From assembly GCF_016920785.2 (NCBI RefSeq), contig NW_024609837.1, positions 42,782,745 to 42,846,744 on the forward strand: a stretch of 64,000 nucleotides of DNA, read 5' to 3'. Position numbers and translations under genes: made by a program. The first letter of the stretch is position 1. Every line of letters starts with the position of its first letter. The notes beneath the pieces are model-generated. The model was not told where the DNA came from and made no database searches. It saw only the letters and a list, made by a program, of their open reading frames with translations. The DNA is from Ixodes scapularis (Eukaryota; Arthropoda; Arachnida; Ixodida; Ixodidae). Below, piece by piece: positions 23,501 through 34,654 of the stretch.

Positions 23501-23694
23501 AAGAGGTCAGACACTCCACGCCATAGCACCGCTTATTGCCACGTCAATGGAATATTCCTTCACCAATCATCCATGTGCTTAGGGAATTAGGGAAAGATCT
23601 GTCGGAAATATTTTTAAACAATTTTCTAAGAGGAAGACAGCCTATTATTTAATAACTGTGGTAAGTTTAGACAGCCGGACGTTAGACATCCTTA

Positions 23695-23893
23695 ATGGGC
23701 GTTGGTGCCTCAGCTGGAGATGAGAAATGGGTGGGGTCTTTAACGATCATTATGCAGTAGTGATACCCGACTGTACGCCGGCACAACGCTCATTCAGCTC
23801 AAAGTGGGCAGGAGTGGGGATCGAACCCAGGATCCCTGGATTCTGCAGCGCGAGCTTTCGCGCCAAGCGCTCCGAGCTGTAGTGCATTAACAC
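23695..23893 (-). repeat. tRNA-derived SINE, copy F2 (most complete)
   Basis: On the - strand the block starts with an A-box-like AGCTCGGAGCGCTTGGCGC and a B-box-like GGGTTCGATCCC about 40 bp later, then runs into a tRNA-unrelated body containing, on the + strand, GGGGTCTTTAACGATCATTA. This is the layout of a tRNA-derived SINE with an internal Pol III promoter. It ends directly at the 155-bp segment that is duplicated on the far side of the HCN exon. Confidence 0.6.
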
Positions 23894-23895
23894 AG

Positions 23896-24050
23896 CTCTG
23901 CGGGCTGCCGTCTTTTGTCTACGGGGTTGTGGAAACTGTTCTGAGCGCACACAGTAGCTCTCTTTTATGAAATACCAGGTATCGCGCCGCTCCTTCCCGC
24001 TGAGGGCATATGTCATGGGCTTCCACGGATGCGTCCAAGAGACGGCCCCT
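23896..24050. repeat. 155-bp direct repeat, left copy, flanking HCN exon
   Basis: It aligns with 24532-24687 in the same orientation. Shared blocks are TCTTTTGTCTAC(G/T)GGGTTGTG, CACACAGTAGCTCTC, AAATACC(A/G)G and CTTCCACGGATGCGTCCAAG followed by AGACGG. The two copies enclose exon 24267-24500. Whether it is the tail of a dispersed repeat or a local duplication cannot be told from this window. Confidence 0.75.
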
Positions 24051-24266
24051 CTCTCCATTGCTGCGTTAACACACGCGGCCACCGATTTCCTTTCCCCATC
24101 ACCTCGTATATCTTGAATACCCCAGCAGAAGGACATTGCTAATCTCCAACTTCTTGGCTTCTTTAGCATTTTAGCGTCCTCACAAGTGGGACATAAGCGA
24201 GTTCGGAAGTCCTGTCGAAACGAAGCGACCGGTTGCGAAAGACGATCTCTGCTGCTTGCCTTGCAG

Positions 24267-24500
24267 GAGCTCGGAGGCCCTCGATGCGGATCCGCCAGCG
24301 CCTAGCGTGGGTTCCCCGCTAGCCCCCAAAGGGGGCGCCACCGTGGGTCTGCGAATGGCTAACGGACGGGTGTCCAGCGGCACCCCCGAAGACAAAGAGG
24401 CGGCCTCCGATGCCCACAACGTCAAGATCTGCATCGACGCCGGGGAACCGGGCTCTGCCACGCCGGGACACCAAGACACCGCACAGTTCTTCCCCGCAGG
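24267..24500 (+). CDS. Ih: HCN (Ih) channel, N-terminal exon
   Basis: This exon encodes the disordered cytoplasmic N-terminus of a hyperpolarisation-activated cyclic-nucleotide-gated channel, rich in Ala, Gly, Pro and Ser, with a DAHNVKICIDAGEPG segment (cf. the conserved CFKVDG-like segment of HCN N-termini). The acceptor is TTGCCTTGCAG at 24256-24266 and the donor is GCAGG before GTGCGT at 24501. The exon leaves two bases (GG) that join the single leading base of the next exon to give an in-frame Gly, so the joint is phase consistent. The acceptor implies an upstream exon. Translation could start there or at the internal ATG at 24355 (MANGRV), which would make 24267-24354 5'UTR. Base composition is clearly more GC-rich than the intron. 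The exon identity rests on splice logic plus weak similarity. Confidence 0.75.
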
Positions 24501-24531
24501 GTGCGTACGGTGAACCATTCGACTAATCACT

Positions 24532-24687
24532 CTCTGCGCGCTGCTGTCTTTTGTCTACTGGGTTGTGAAAAGCGCTCTGAGCACACACAGTAGCTCTCAA
24601 TTCTGTAAAATACCGGACGTCGCGAAGCTCTTTCCCGCTAGGGGCGTATGTCATGGACTTCCACGGATGCGTCCAAGAGACGGTCCA
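24532..24687. repeat. 155-bp direct repeat, right copy, flanking HCN exon
   Basis: Same-orientation copy of 23896-24050, starting about 31 bp downstream of the exon's donor. Unequal recombination between the copies would delete the exon. Confidence 0.75.
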
Positions 24688-24689
24688 TC

Positions 24690-26075
24690 TTCTTTACAGA
24701 GTAAAACAGAGTTAAATTTAGAAAGAACCGTCGTTGGTCCTCTAATTTTATCAGAGGCACAAGCGACGGCCAAGTCGTAAGCTAGGAGGTGCTATTTCGG
24801 GTAGTCAAGACGAACTAACTGAAAGCAGCCTTCAGTTACAAAGCGGTATGATACCATAACCCTAGCACAAAAGACCCTAGCACAGAAAAGAGGTCTGAGT
24901 TTGTTTTTTGCAGAATACAAAAGTAGTCAATCAAGGCGAACAATGGATTTCAGTGCTCACTGTAAAAACGCTGCTCCAGAGACTTACACCCACGATTACC
25001 CTCTTCAATTATAAAATAGGGTTATGTTGCATTGAACGCAGTCCCTATTTAAAGGGTGTAAGAAGAGTGTCTAAAAAGATGAAGCGAGGCGAACACCCAT
25101 TCTGAAGGGTGTTCGCTGCGCTGACACTCGCTTTAGCGAGGTGGTTTTAGCGATAGTTTTATAGAGATATATTATGCATGACGCAAACTATTGACGAGAA
25201 AAAAGCCCAGTACGTGCAATCTTCGTAATTGTGGAGGCGGTGCATTTGAGAATGAGTGTCTTTGAATTATCGAGTATATAAGGATGTTGAGCAGCCACGA
25301 GTGTCATTTATTCATTTATTCATACTGCTCGCCTTTCTCAAGGCTTTAGCAGGAGTGGTACAAAATAAACTCGAAATACATGCTCAGATACATAAAAATA
25401 CCAACAGCGTCGGCAGTGCCCCACTGCACTGCAGCACAAAAGACAAACGTCCATTCCCACCGAAAGAAACACAAACGTGCACAAAACAAAAAAGGGAAAC
25501 AAAGGAGTCATTATAAAAAAAATATACAAAATAACGATCGAAGTAGCACGATTCGAAAGAACAAGACAAACATACAAGGTTCTCACAAAAATCATCTACT
25601 TGGTTCGTAATAAAAAACCGTGACAATGACACCCACTCGACCATGTTGGCTGACAATGTTACACTAGGCGGAAAAGATCGATGAATAAAATACACAGCAA
25701 GGTTGCGAATAAGAGCGTCTATTCAATTCGCCATAAAAACTGTGATAAAGAAACACCCTCGACCAAGTAAGCCAGTAAACAATTCCACTCGCAGATAGTG
25801 CGTGGAAAGAAAGAATAATAAAATGCATTGTTATAAGATGAAAAATCTTTGATTAACAATCGGTGCGATCTCCTTGTTGCCCGCAGTTGAAACAAAAAAT
25901 ATGCTTGGTTTTGTTGACTTTAAGGCTATCATTAACGATAATGTGCTAAACTTTTTTGAATCTGTCCCTCCAGCGTCTTCGTTCTCGGCATTCAAGGTTA
26001 GCATTTGTTAGAAGCTGGCTTGGAGACTGACCAGCTGTAGGAATTGTAAATAAATCTAATGACTTTCTGACCTTC
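24690..26075. other. HCN intron 1 sequence; possible LINE 3' tail
   Basis: Around 25308-25400 the reverse complement shows an AATAAATGAATAAATG-type tail next to CCTTGAGAAAGGCG, similar in layout to the 3' tail of the LINE at about 8000-8060. The sequence to about 25830 could therefore be a decayed - strand LINE 3' end, but no reverse transcriptase motif is visible. Nothing else is recognised. Confidence 0.3.
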
Positions 26076-26215
26076 GACGAATAGTCCCACAGCCGATCCC
26101 GGCAGTAGGACTATTCGTCGAAAGACAATTCGTAGCATGGCAACTCGTAGAAGGGCGATTCGTCGCATCGGGCCATTCGTCGTAGGGCAATTCGTAATAG
26201 GGCGATTCGTCACCC
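26065..26215. repeat. Short tandem minisatellite (about 15-bp unit)
   Basis: Eight or so degenerate units of the form GGCGATTCGTCGTAG are tandem here, beginning with an inverted pair (TTCGACGAATAGTCC and GGACTATTCGTCGAA, with the spacer between them). The periodic peptide in the opposite frame is a by-product. Confidence 0.7.
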
Positions 26216-26501
26216 TATTGAAGGCTTCTTATGCGTTTAATTTTCACAGTTTATTGAATATATTGCTTCAAAATTATTAATTGTGAACGAAGGTTCTCCC
26301 TCATTTGGTATTTTGCTTTGTAGCATGTTTAAGATTTGGCTGAAATGCTCTACTTTCGCAAGACGCTATCTGCATCTCTGGGTGTACGCCACAGACGAGT
26401 TATAAATATGTTTCAGTAATTTTTTGATAGGGCGACCACACAGGCGTCAAATCACGAAAGGGGTTTTATATGCATCGGAAACTCTGCATATACCTCTCAG
26501 C

Positions 26502-28230
26502 TTACAATGTTATGATTCTGGTGCAAGCCTCGAGGAGGTCCACGTTGTCTGTTCCATCGTAGCGTCTAATATTTCTTTGAAGGCGCTCGTTGAAGTCTTG
26601 CTGCTTCCGCGACACCCTTGTGGCAGCGATCCCGCTTGCCGCGTGACTGAGCTTCATATCGCTTCTCTTTCGCGACTCTTTCTTCAGAGAGTCGAGGAAC
26701 ACCCAGAGCCTTGGTGAAGCGCAGCTTACGTTGCTCTGAAAAACGAGAATAGGAGCAGGAAATAAGATATAAAAATTGTTAATTGAGCCTATGCGCGATA
26801 AGTTGAGTAGGCACACAAAATTATGAGCAATTACCTGCAGCCTATAGTGTCACGCCTCCACACTGTTATTTGTACGGGGAATGCCATCAAGTGCCGCCTC
26901 GTACACGGACCACAGTTTCGGAGGAAATTGAGCCGAGCAGATGTCGTTCCGACGTAGTTGACCGACGTACATGCCCTCAAAGTAGTCGGCGAGTTCGATC
27001 GCCTCCTGTGGAAAAACTTCCAACAAGTCTTGAAAGGCCTCCGGGATAGTACCAACAGGCATAAAAGCCAAGTCTGGGAGTATTTTCATCTGGAAATAAA
27101 AACAACTGTTACATCGGCTGTATTATAGAAGAAAACAACCTGCAAATGCCTCGCAATTGCCATAACGTGTTTGGAATCTCAGCGCACATAGCTTACGATG
27201 AACAGACACCTGGTTCAGGTGAAAAAAACACCCTTGAATTGAGATGTCCGAAATGACGTCACGAGCAGCGTTAATACCAGCCATCTCGAAGTCCGTGTAC
27301 AGCACACGAACAGCGCAGGGCCCGACGTTGTCGATGACGACTGAGAAGAAGCTGGTAAGGTAACACGCAGTGATCACGATTTGAACAACCAATCACTATA
27401 GGTTGCAACAGCAGTTAATAAGGTAACAGTTTGTAGTGACGTACCTCCGATAGGTTTCCTCGGATTTGTTGGCCAGTAGACCGTACACCATGGGCACGAC
27501 AATTTTGTTCTTGAGAGCATGAGGTGTGTACAACTGGTAGAATAGTGACGTCCCATCACAGAACCATGCACCTGCACCCTCTAAGCACTCCAAGTACCGC
27601 TTCGTAGCAAAGAAAATAATGCTGTTGACGTCACCATCGCCACTATCGTGCAGTAGGAATGCCTCTTGTTTCAAATTCACCTGCATAAAGAAACTGATCA
27701 CAAACATTTTTTTTTTTTCATCTTGGTAAACGTGCCTTGTATTCAGGTGGGAGATGAATGTCTTCTCTGCTGGGAGGAATATCGCAGACAAATGTCGTAC
27801 GTTGCCTTTGCCTTCTGACTGTTCGTCGAAGCACTGGCGTAGGGGACAGCTGTGACGCAGTGCTCTCGTGATCTTTGCCGCCGCGCCTATAAAAAATCTG
27901 CTGCACTGGCATCCGCGTCCTCCAACTAAAAAGGCGGTAGACGATGACTATCTGATAAAACTTACTCTAACGACAAAAAACACTAACGAATATTCATGCA
28001 TTCTTACCAGCGCTCGCCTTCATTTCTGAACGACGTTTCAGACAGCTTATCTCGGTTGAGTCTGGAGCATGACTGTGTTTTAACGTTTTTGTGACTTTAT
28101 TAACAACGCGAAGCTTAGAGACGTCAGTCGTGATCTTTGCTTTGCAGGTCTCTCTTCTTCGACATACCCAGTAGATGCTTTGCGCAGTCCTTCGGTTAAC
28201 AGTGTATAAAAATCGTTCGCAAACCAGCAT
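26502..28230 (-). mobile_element. MULE transposase gene (FLYWCH + MULE domain), five short introns, one nonsense codon
   Basis: Six - strand exons can be joined: 28230-28008, 27905-27736, 27680-27445, 27351-27210, 27089-26835 and 26735-26502. They total 1260 nt (420 codons), with all joints in phase. Exon 1 encodes a FLYWCH-type zinc finger (FLYTVNRR, YWVCRRR, CKAKI, HSHAPD). Exons 2-4 encode the MULE core: LPPEYK/VNLKQEAFLLHD, SIIFFATKRYLECL, WFCDGTSLFYQLY with the first catalytic Asp, KSEETYRSFF and LYTDFEMAG with the second Asp. Exon 5 carries RTNNSVEA, where the usual Trp of VExWH is a TGA stop (26850-26852). Exon 6 carries SCASPRLWVFLDSLKKE, ending in TAA. Introns are only 102, 55, 93, 120 and 99 bp. 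The second uses a GC donor (AAG before GCACGT); the others are GT-AG. Termini and target duplication were not found. It lies in HCN intron 1, antisense. Confidence 0.85.
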
Positions 28231-28750
28231 CTCCCATCCTCTTTCAGTCCTGATGACCTCTATAGCGACCAGTTATTTTATAGCATTTGGCCGGTGTACG
28301 AAAGTGCCCACGGAACTAAAAGAATAAGGATAACACAGAGGTTTTTAAAGCTTTATCTTGTAAGCCTTGAAAGTTCGTTCTATACTTTCCGAAAAAAAAA
28401 AAAGATAAGCGAAATCGAATTAACAACGAAGCCTCCAAACATTCTGCTAAATCTGGCGGAAGCCGCACGCTCGCTGAACTACTCAAACTGTCGGCCTTGA
28501 GTGACAGGATTGACCCGGCGAACATGCAGCCTCCCGTGCACTGTCAGCTTAAGGGTGAATACAGCAGAAAAAGCGGACAATAGAGCATGAACTATCCAAA
28601 CAGGATACAACACGGCATGCATGTTTAGAAGAAGAGCCTCCGATGTTTCCGACTTTCCAAAAAAACAACAAGGCGGTGTTCGAACTTTTCTTGGAAGGCT
28701 TCTGAACTTTAACTTTTATACATACACGTTCCAACAGCATCTTAAAGGTT
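28231..28750. other. No gene recognised
   Basis: This should contain the 5' end of the MULE (promoter and terminal inverted repeat), but no match to the 26.2-26.5 kb side was found by eye. Confidence 0.35.
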
Positions 28751-28752
28751 AA

Positions 28753-28975
28753 AAGATTAAAACAGCGCAAAAAAACGACGGACTGGATGAAGGAGGACAC
28801 AGACAAAGCGCTGACTCGCAACTAAATTTTATTGGACGCAACAGTGCAATATATACACGCACATTTGGAAACAGAAAAAGGAAGCGTCCAATAAAATTTA
28901 TGGTCGAGTCAGCGTTCTGTCTGTGTCCTCCTTCATCCAGTCCGCCGTTTCTTTTTGCGCTGTTTTAATATCTTA
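28753..28975. repeat. Foldback of Penelope-like termini
   Basis: The left arm (28755-28840: TTAAAACAGCGCAAAAAAAC, GACTGGATGAAGGAGGACAC, AAGCGCTGACTCG, AAATTTTATTGGACGC) pairs with the right arm (28884-28972). The ends resemble the borders at 60.27 and 62.65 kb and the fragment at 45.13 kb. It looks like two head-to-head 3' ends of a Penelope-type element with the body lost. Confidence 0.6.
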
Positions 28976-31714
28976 AGTATATCGTACCAACTCGCCCAAG
29001 CTTCAACTTTAGCAACATTTAATCCTAAAGGTGTTGGTGAGCCAGCCTTCGGGAGTTTTCCCTAGGGCAAGCTCATTTACACGCTTAAGATGTAAATTAC
29101 ATTGTCCTAGGTCAGGAAGCGCTGTAGCGTCTCGTGGACGCTCTAGCGCCCCCTGGGCCCGTTTCTGTCGGCCAGGGGGCGCTGTAGCGCGCACGACTCC
29201 GACCACAAAAGGGGCGCCTACGCTATAGCGTCCGCCAGATGCGACCATTTAATGCTGACGGGAAGCGGCGTCCTAGCGTCCCTTCGTGGACAATCCACGG
29301 GCCCAAACTAGCGTCTGTCCGCGTTCCTCGGCGCCTGTACACGGTCATTGACAGAGAGTTTGAAAAAGCGTAACGCGACGCACAGCAGAAACGATCCTAA
29401 CAAACATCAGATTTTTCTCGCCAGGGGCGCTGCTCAAAACTTCAAAGCTGCAGGTCTATAGCTAAGGAGCCGAACGCGCACGTGGAGCCACACGATTCTT
29501 CGATATAACGCTACTCGCGGTTCCCCGAAAAGCAAGCCGTAGTCGTGGTTCAGGCTATTTTTACGTCGCTGGCCAGTCGATTCCAACCCGGAAAAGAAAA
29601 GCTTTATTGACGACCGCCGCGGCCGCGGCGGGCTGCGAGTCGCACGGGCTGGTCGAAGAACTCGGCTTTATTTGTCTGTGTGTTCGTCTGTCGACATGCT
29701 GGCTGGTGAGCACGCATGCTTTGTGTCGGATCGCTTTTTCAAAGGTCCTCTTGCGGTGCTTCGGGATACTTTTCGTTTGTTGTTACTGCTTCTGGTAAAA
29801 GCGGCCAGAAGAACAAAAGAACACGCGCAATATCCGCGCAAAAAATGACGCAAAGGACGTTTTACGCGCGCCATGGCCGCTTCGTTACAAGTAGAGGAAA
29901 ATGGCACTGCCACTAAAAGGGTTCTTTCAGTGGATCTGAAGCATGTGTCATCTCGCCGCTGGTGATGACACGTGTAGCTGGTGAGAACGAGCGCCTGAAG
30001 GTAAATATTGTTGAAGCCAGGACCGCGTTAAGAGCGGGGCGAAAAAAGAAAAGTAGTTAATAAAGTACGAGTGGAATGACAAAGCTCCAAGAACGTCAGT
30101 GGACAAACTGGCGTTTCAAATCTTGGGACGAATTTTCTTACCTGGTAGCAACGTGAACCTCAGAGGAGGCTGACATCTTTCCCAGATACCCCCCACCCAC
30201 CCTTTTTCTCTGCACCGTGAAGACTTCAACTCGTTCAACGTTTTCGACTCATGAATGTTCCTATGTTTTCTGAATTGACAATGATGGCCCTCCCTCAACG
30301 CCACCATAACGGCCCCAAAATAACTATAGAACCTATTTGGAATCTTATAGTCACCCGAGAAGACAAGGAATATGGCAGAAACTGCTTTAAATAAAAATTT
30401 ACTCAAAAGGAAGAATGGTAGGTGTCTCAACACAGCCTTTACAGAACTTTACTGAAAACGTAAGCAACGTGGGCGGTCGCCATAGATAGAGCATTACTTC
30501 CTGTACGAAGTGAGCAATTAAACGGTAAATCCGCGCTGAACGTGGATGCACAGCCGACCCTCTGCCCATGCGTAATTTTTACGCCGGATGAACACGATGC
30601 TTTTTAAAAGCGTCCGGCTTAACTCGGTGGTCGCATTTAGCTGCTATAAAGCGTTCATCACCTGGCCAAATTTCAGCGGCTTTCGTTAGAGCCGTTTGCA
30701 AAAGCAAGCACAGACTTTTCCCAAACCCAGGACTCTAAAAAACTTTTGGAAACGGCCGGAAGCGGCTAGCAAACTTCATATCCTTCCGCCGTATATGTAC
30801 AGGCGCCGTGGATTCGACACGGGGGTCTGTTTGGGCATCCGTTTCAAGGCATTGGCGAATGCATGAGCCTGAGCGAGTAGATCTTACTAGCGGACCCGCC
30901 GCGCAGACGTTCGTGCAGTTACGGTGCATGAAACGCGTCTTCGATTGGTGCGTTTAGCGTCCTACACCACCGCTTGCATCGAAAGTAGTCCGAAAGTGAC
31001 AACATATGACGTCACATGAGCCGGCGTCTCGTGCTGTCGGATGTTGCAATCCTGGCGGTTGGTCGTAGAAGTTCCGGCAAGAAAAAAGTGCGAGCGAACG
31101 CCGGTACGTGTCGCTGTTGTCGCAGCATCCCGGCTCCTGGATGTTGAAAGCTTCCATGGACTGTCAAGTTGAGCGATCTGCCACAGAACGGACACCTGCC
31201 GCATCCGCTTCCGCTGCTCTGCCACCGCCAGGATCGCGGCACGCAGCAGCATGACAGTTCTATGACGTCATCAGACGAAAATCAAGGAACCAAATTAGAG
31301 GTCGTGGTACACACACCAGCTGGAAACCTGTTCTATAGGCTCTATAGTGCAGCCAAGGCCGATGATGATGCAAGAAGCTCGGGCTTGTTGCCTTTGGTGT
31401 AGTCCACGTTAAAGTGAGACGAATGCTGATTTTCGCCTGCTGCGTGGGGGCGGGAGTATCGCTGCCAGATCATGTAAAACCGTAGGTGAACAAAAGCATC
31501 TGTTTCTACACTACTGATTCTTATATTTCAGTACTGATTGAGATAAACTGGTCAGATGGATGGATGCACGCGTACGGTTGAACCCTACTCTCGGGCGGCA
31601 GCTTGCGCCACCTAGCTAGTGTGTTGACAGATGGCAGAGGGCGTTCATCCGTGCTCCGTTGTTTGTCGACTTCAGAACTGAAAACAAAGAACAAAGAGCG
31701 GGTTGGTGAAAATA
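28976..31714. other. No gene recognised; CTCF-like inverted motif pair
   Basis: At 29139-29156 and 29172-29189 there is an inverted pair built on CCAGGGGGCGCT, and a single GCCAGGGGCGCTGC at about 29420. These match the core of the arthropod/vertebrate CTCF consensus. The rest has short open frames without domains. Confidence 0.4.
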
Positions 31715-31858
31715 TAAAAATCAAAGAAAAAAGTAAAAATACTTAGGGACAAGGACAGGCGGCAGAGTTCTTTCAGCTAACAAATAAGGCTAGTTGAAAG
31801 AATTGTACTGTCTGTTCTTGCCCCTAAGTGTTTTTATTATCTCTTTGATTTTTGTCAG
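31715..31858. repeat. Foldback repeat (Penelope-like terminus)
   Basis: AATCAAAGAAAAAAGTAAAA, ACTTAGGGACAAGGACAG and TTTCAGCTA on one side pair with TAGTTGAAAG, CTGTTCTTGCCCCTAAGT and TTTTATTATCTCTTTGATTT on the other. It is short and non-coding; the class is inferred from GGACAAGGACAG-type ends. Confidence 0.6.
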
Positions 31859-32625
31859 AACTAACTTAGGCGTTGGCTTTATGGTTACACTAACCATTAG
31901 AATGTTAGCTTATTTCTGCTTGCACTTTGTAGTTTCTCAGTTAGTCGTTTGCTTAGGCCTATTATAAGTGCCTTGTTGGTTGGAAATGTAATACAAACCA
32001 GTACTAACTAATCGACCCGAAAGAAGCATACAAAACGCCAGGCTAGTCAGGGCGCAAATTCACACCAAGCTACCAGACGAAGGGCTCGTGTGATCGGGAT
32101 GTCAACGCGCCAAGCAGGTTCGACAAAGGTTAAGGTGAGCAGCGACGACATCCGGTCGATAATTCCCATCATCCCTAGGTCTTTCGCAGACTGTCTATTG
32201 AATACGTTGATTTTTCTTCTTGATTTACTTGCTTAATACTTCGGTGATGTTTTTCTTCTAGTGACGGATTACTTTTGTATGGTGCCTTACTGGGGCTGTC
32301 TAACTTTAACATGAACCCCAGCAAGGGTTACAAAGCCAGAACAGATGGCTTTGGTGGCAGCTTCCACTACACGTGATTTCGTGCAGCCGATGCGCCTTCC
32401 AAAACTCGGACCTCGCACTTCTTGATGTGTTCTACGTTTGGTTAAACAGATAAACGAGATATATTTAAAAATTAAATAAAAAAATGACTGATTGAGCGAA
32501 TCAGTAATCAACACATCTTGGCGAGATATAAAAGGAATCGATAGGTACTTTCACTATTATTGTAAAACACCACGCGGCGAGCAGACTGGCAGTAGCTTAA
32601 TATATGACTTCCATCTTACGCAGTA
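31859..32625. other. No gene recognised
   Basis: AT-rich intron sequence, no motif or domain seen. Confidence 0.4.
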
Positions 32626-32627
32626 GA

Positions 32628-33320
32628 CGAATCTCGTTATAACGAGGTAAAACATCGGGGGCGAAGATGAGTTCGTTATATCTGATATTCGTTGTAGGAC
32701 TAAACACAGATGCACAGCCCCCGACTCATTGTTTGTCGATACATTGCTGTGCCAATAAAGTGTAAATTGAGATAATATATTATAGTACAATGTACATTAA
32801 GTCCAAACGAGTTCGTTATACCCTACATTTGTAGTAGGAGCAAACACAAGCACCGCCCTCGAGTCAGTGTCTGCTGAAACATTATTTTGTAGTGCGTCAA
32901 TATATTGTACTACATTGAATCGACACATTGCAGCAGATTTTGCGTTTAGTAAAGATGAGTTCGCCACATCCGATATTTGTTGTAGGAGTAGACAGAGGTA
33001 CAACCCTTTAATCAATGTCTCGTTATAACGAAGTAACATCGGGTGTCAAGATAGTTCGTCCTATCCTATATTCGTTGAAGGAGTAGATAAAGAAGTGCAC
33101 TCTTGAGTCAGCGTCTCGTTATAAGGAAGTAGCATCTGGTGTCAAGATAGTTTGTTATAACCAATCTTCGTTTTAAGAGTAGATACGAAAGTACAGCCCT
33201 TGAGTCAGTCTCTCGTTATAACGAAGTAACATCGGGTGTCAAGATAGATTCATTACATCAGATATTCATTGTCGGAGTGGACATAGAAGCATAAAAGTTG
33301 AGTCAGTGTCTGCTGGTACA
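32628..33320. repeat. Minisatellite (about 97-bp unit) abutting HCN exon 2
   Basis: Degenerate tandem units share TCTCGTTATAACGAAGTAAC, ATCGGGTGTCAAGATAG, GATATTCGTTGTAGGAGTAG and GAGTCAGTGTCTGCTG. The last three or four units (about 32955-33310) have a period near 97 bp; earlier ones are more diverged. The array ends about 30 bp before the exon's acceptor, so its last unit lies next to the polypyrimidine/branch region. Confidence 0.75.
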
Positions 33321-33349
33321 TAGTTGACGATTGCCTCTGCTACTTGCAG

Positions 33350-33664
33350 AGAAGACCCCCAGCAACAGCAGGCGTCCCAGCAGCAGCAGCCGCGCGTCCC
33401 GGCGGGCGTCGGTGACGTGTCCAAGGGCAAGGAGGGCGACGACGTGTCCCTGTACGGCACCCCCAAGGAAGAGCTGGGGCCCGGGCCCGGGGGCCTGTCC
33501 GAGGCCAAGGCGTCCTTCATGCGCAACCAGCTAGAGGCCCTGTTCCAGCCGTCCGACAACAAGCTGGCCATGAAGCTGTTCGGCTCCAAGAAGGCGCTCA
33601 TGAAGGAGCGCATACGGCAAAAGGCCGCCGGACATTGGATCATCCACCCATGCAGTAACTTCAG
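33350..33664 (+). CDS. Ih: HCN (Ih) channel, N-terminal and HCN-domain exon
   Basis: The exon starts after TACTTGCAG and ends at TTCAG before GTGAGT. It first encodes a Gln-rich stretch (QQQQASQQQQ) and a low-complexity Gly/Pro/Glu linker. Then comes the conserved HCN domain: FMRNQLEALFQPSDNKLAMK, LFGSKKAL, KERIRQKAAG and HWIIHPCSNFR. That domain packs against the voltage sensor in HCN channels; the equivalent vertebrate segment reads FGSQKAVEKEQERVK and WIIHPYSDFR. The Tyr of HPYSDFR is Cys here. Two bases (AG) are left over and complete Arg with the first base of the next exon. Intron 1 is 8849 bp and intron 2 is 15120 bp. Identification as HCN is firm; within the family only the Ih/HCN group has this domain. 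Confidence 0.95.
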
Positions 33665-34080
33665 GTGAGTCCCTTTCTGCTCCTCTGGCAAGCGCTGATA
33701 AGTTCGCCTTGACGCTCGAGCTCCAGGTAGTTACGCATGAGTTCATCGACCTCATTTAAATCTGCCCTCTAAATCCGCAGGTCACAATGCGAATACACGA
33801 CGAATATATAACAGTCCTGAAACGTTGGTCATACAAAAAAAAAAACTGTCTGCAGACATATTTAAGCATGTGTCCGTGTTGTTTGAAGACCGGTGCGTCG
33901 CTGCATTTCCACAGGAGCTAAGCCTTTTTCTTTCTTTACTTTTTCCTCAGGTAAGTTCGGTCTTTGCAAATTTTACGCAAAAAATGCACCATCTGATGGC
34001 AACGCTGCGCAAAGTCGAAGCGCGATAGGTTAAGAAACCGAATTTTGCGGTCGATTTAAAGAGCCTGGCTTTCCCTTGAT

Positions 34081-34404
34081 TCACCCTGTATATTCTACCG
34101 TGTCCTCCCCAGCAATGATTTTGTCGAGGCTCGCAAACGTTCGTTTCAGTGGCTCGGCATCGCGGTATGACAAGAGAAGGTCAGCAATGGTCGCTGTAGT
34201 CAAGCGCGTGTTTAAAGCGTCTACACTTTGAGACAACTTTATATGGCAATGAAGTCGAAGCTGAGAAATCCCATGCGCTCCCGCACCTTGAGCACGATCA
34301 AAGTTATAGGCACCAAGCGCAGCCTTCACTTCTGATATGCTACAGAAAGTTGTACCCGACTTTTGATGGCACTTTGGCACAGGCGAAGGACAAAGAGCAC
34401 GCAC
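34081..34404 (-). other. Unrecognised open frame in HCN intron 2
   Basis: A 107-codon frame (MRALCPSP ... EDTVEYTG) has no low-complexity bias and reads like coding sequence (ISEVKAALGAYNFDRAQ, DAEPLKRTFASLDKIIAGED). I recognise no domain, and neither a start context nor splice sites support it. It may be a fragment of a transposon-encoded protein or chance. Confidence 0.2.
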
Positions 34405-34654
34405 TGGAAACGGGACATCTTTTGCAAATCTGACGTTGCAACAACAAATAGAAAACGATGCATTCGCATTACGTCAGAAAACAAGGCACGACGTCATCAT
34501 TAGCGGATCCCCGGCCCGCTCCAGAGCACAAAAAAAAAAAAAAAAACAGAAGCTTAAAGGCATATTGCCGCCCAGAAAACATTTATACAATTACTTCGGC
34601 ACGTGACGGCGGAACTTGGTGTCACAAAGGGTGTCTCCACCCTGCTACAGCCAC

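Noticed and set aside
26424..26717. Long + strand open frame
   Set aside because: It is the antisense shadow of the last MULE exon, whose - strand reading has a clear transposase motif.
26502..28230. Domesticated host gene derived from a MULE
   Set aside because: Introns and near-intact frame are suggestive, but the stop codon at a conserved position and absence of other evidence favour a dead or dying transposon.
32628..33320. CRISPR-like regular repeats
   Set aside because: Units are diverged, about 97 bp long and directly adjacent without unique spacers, in a eukaryotic intron; this is a minisatellite.
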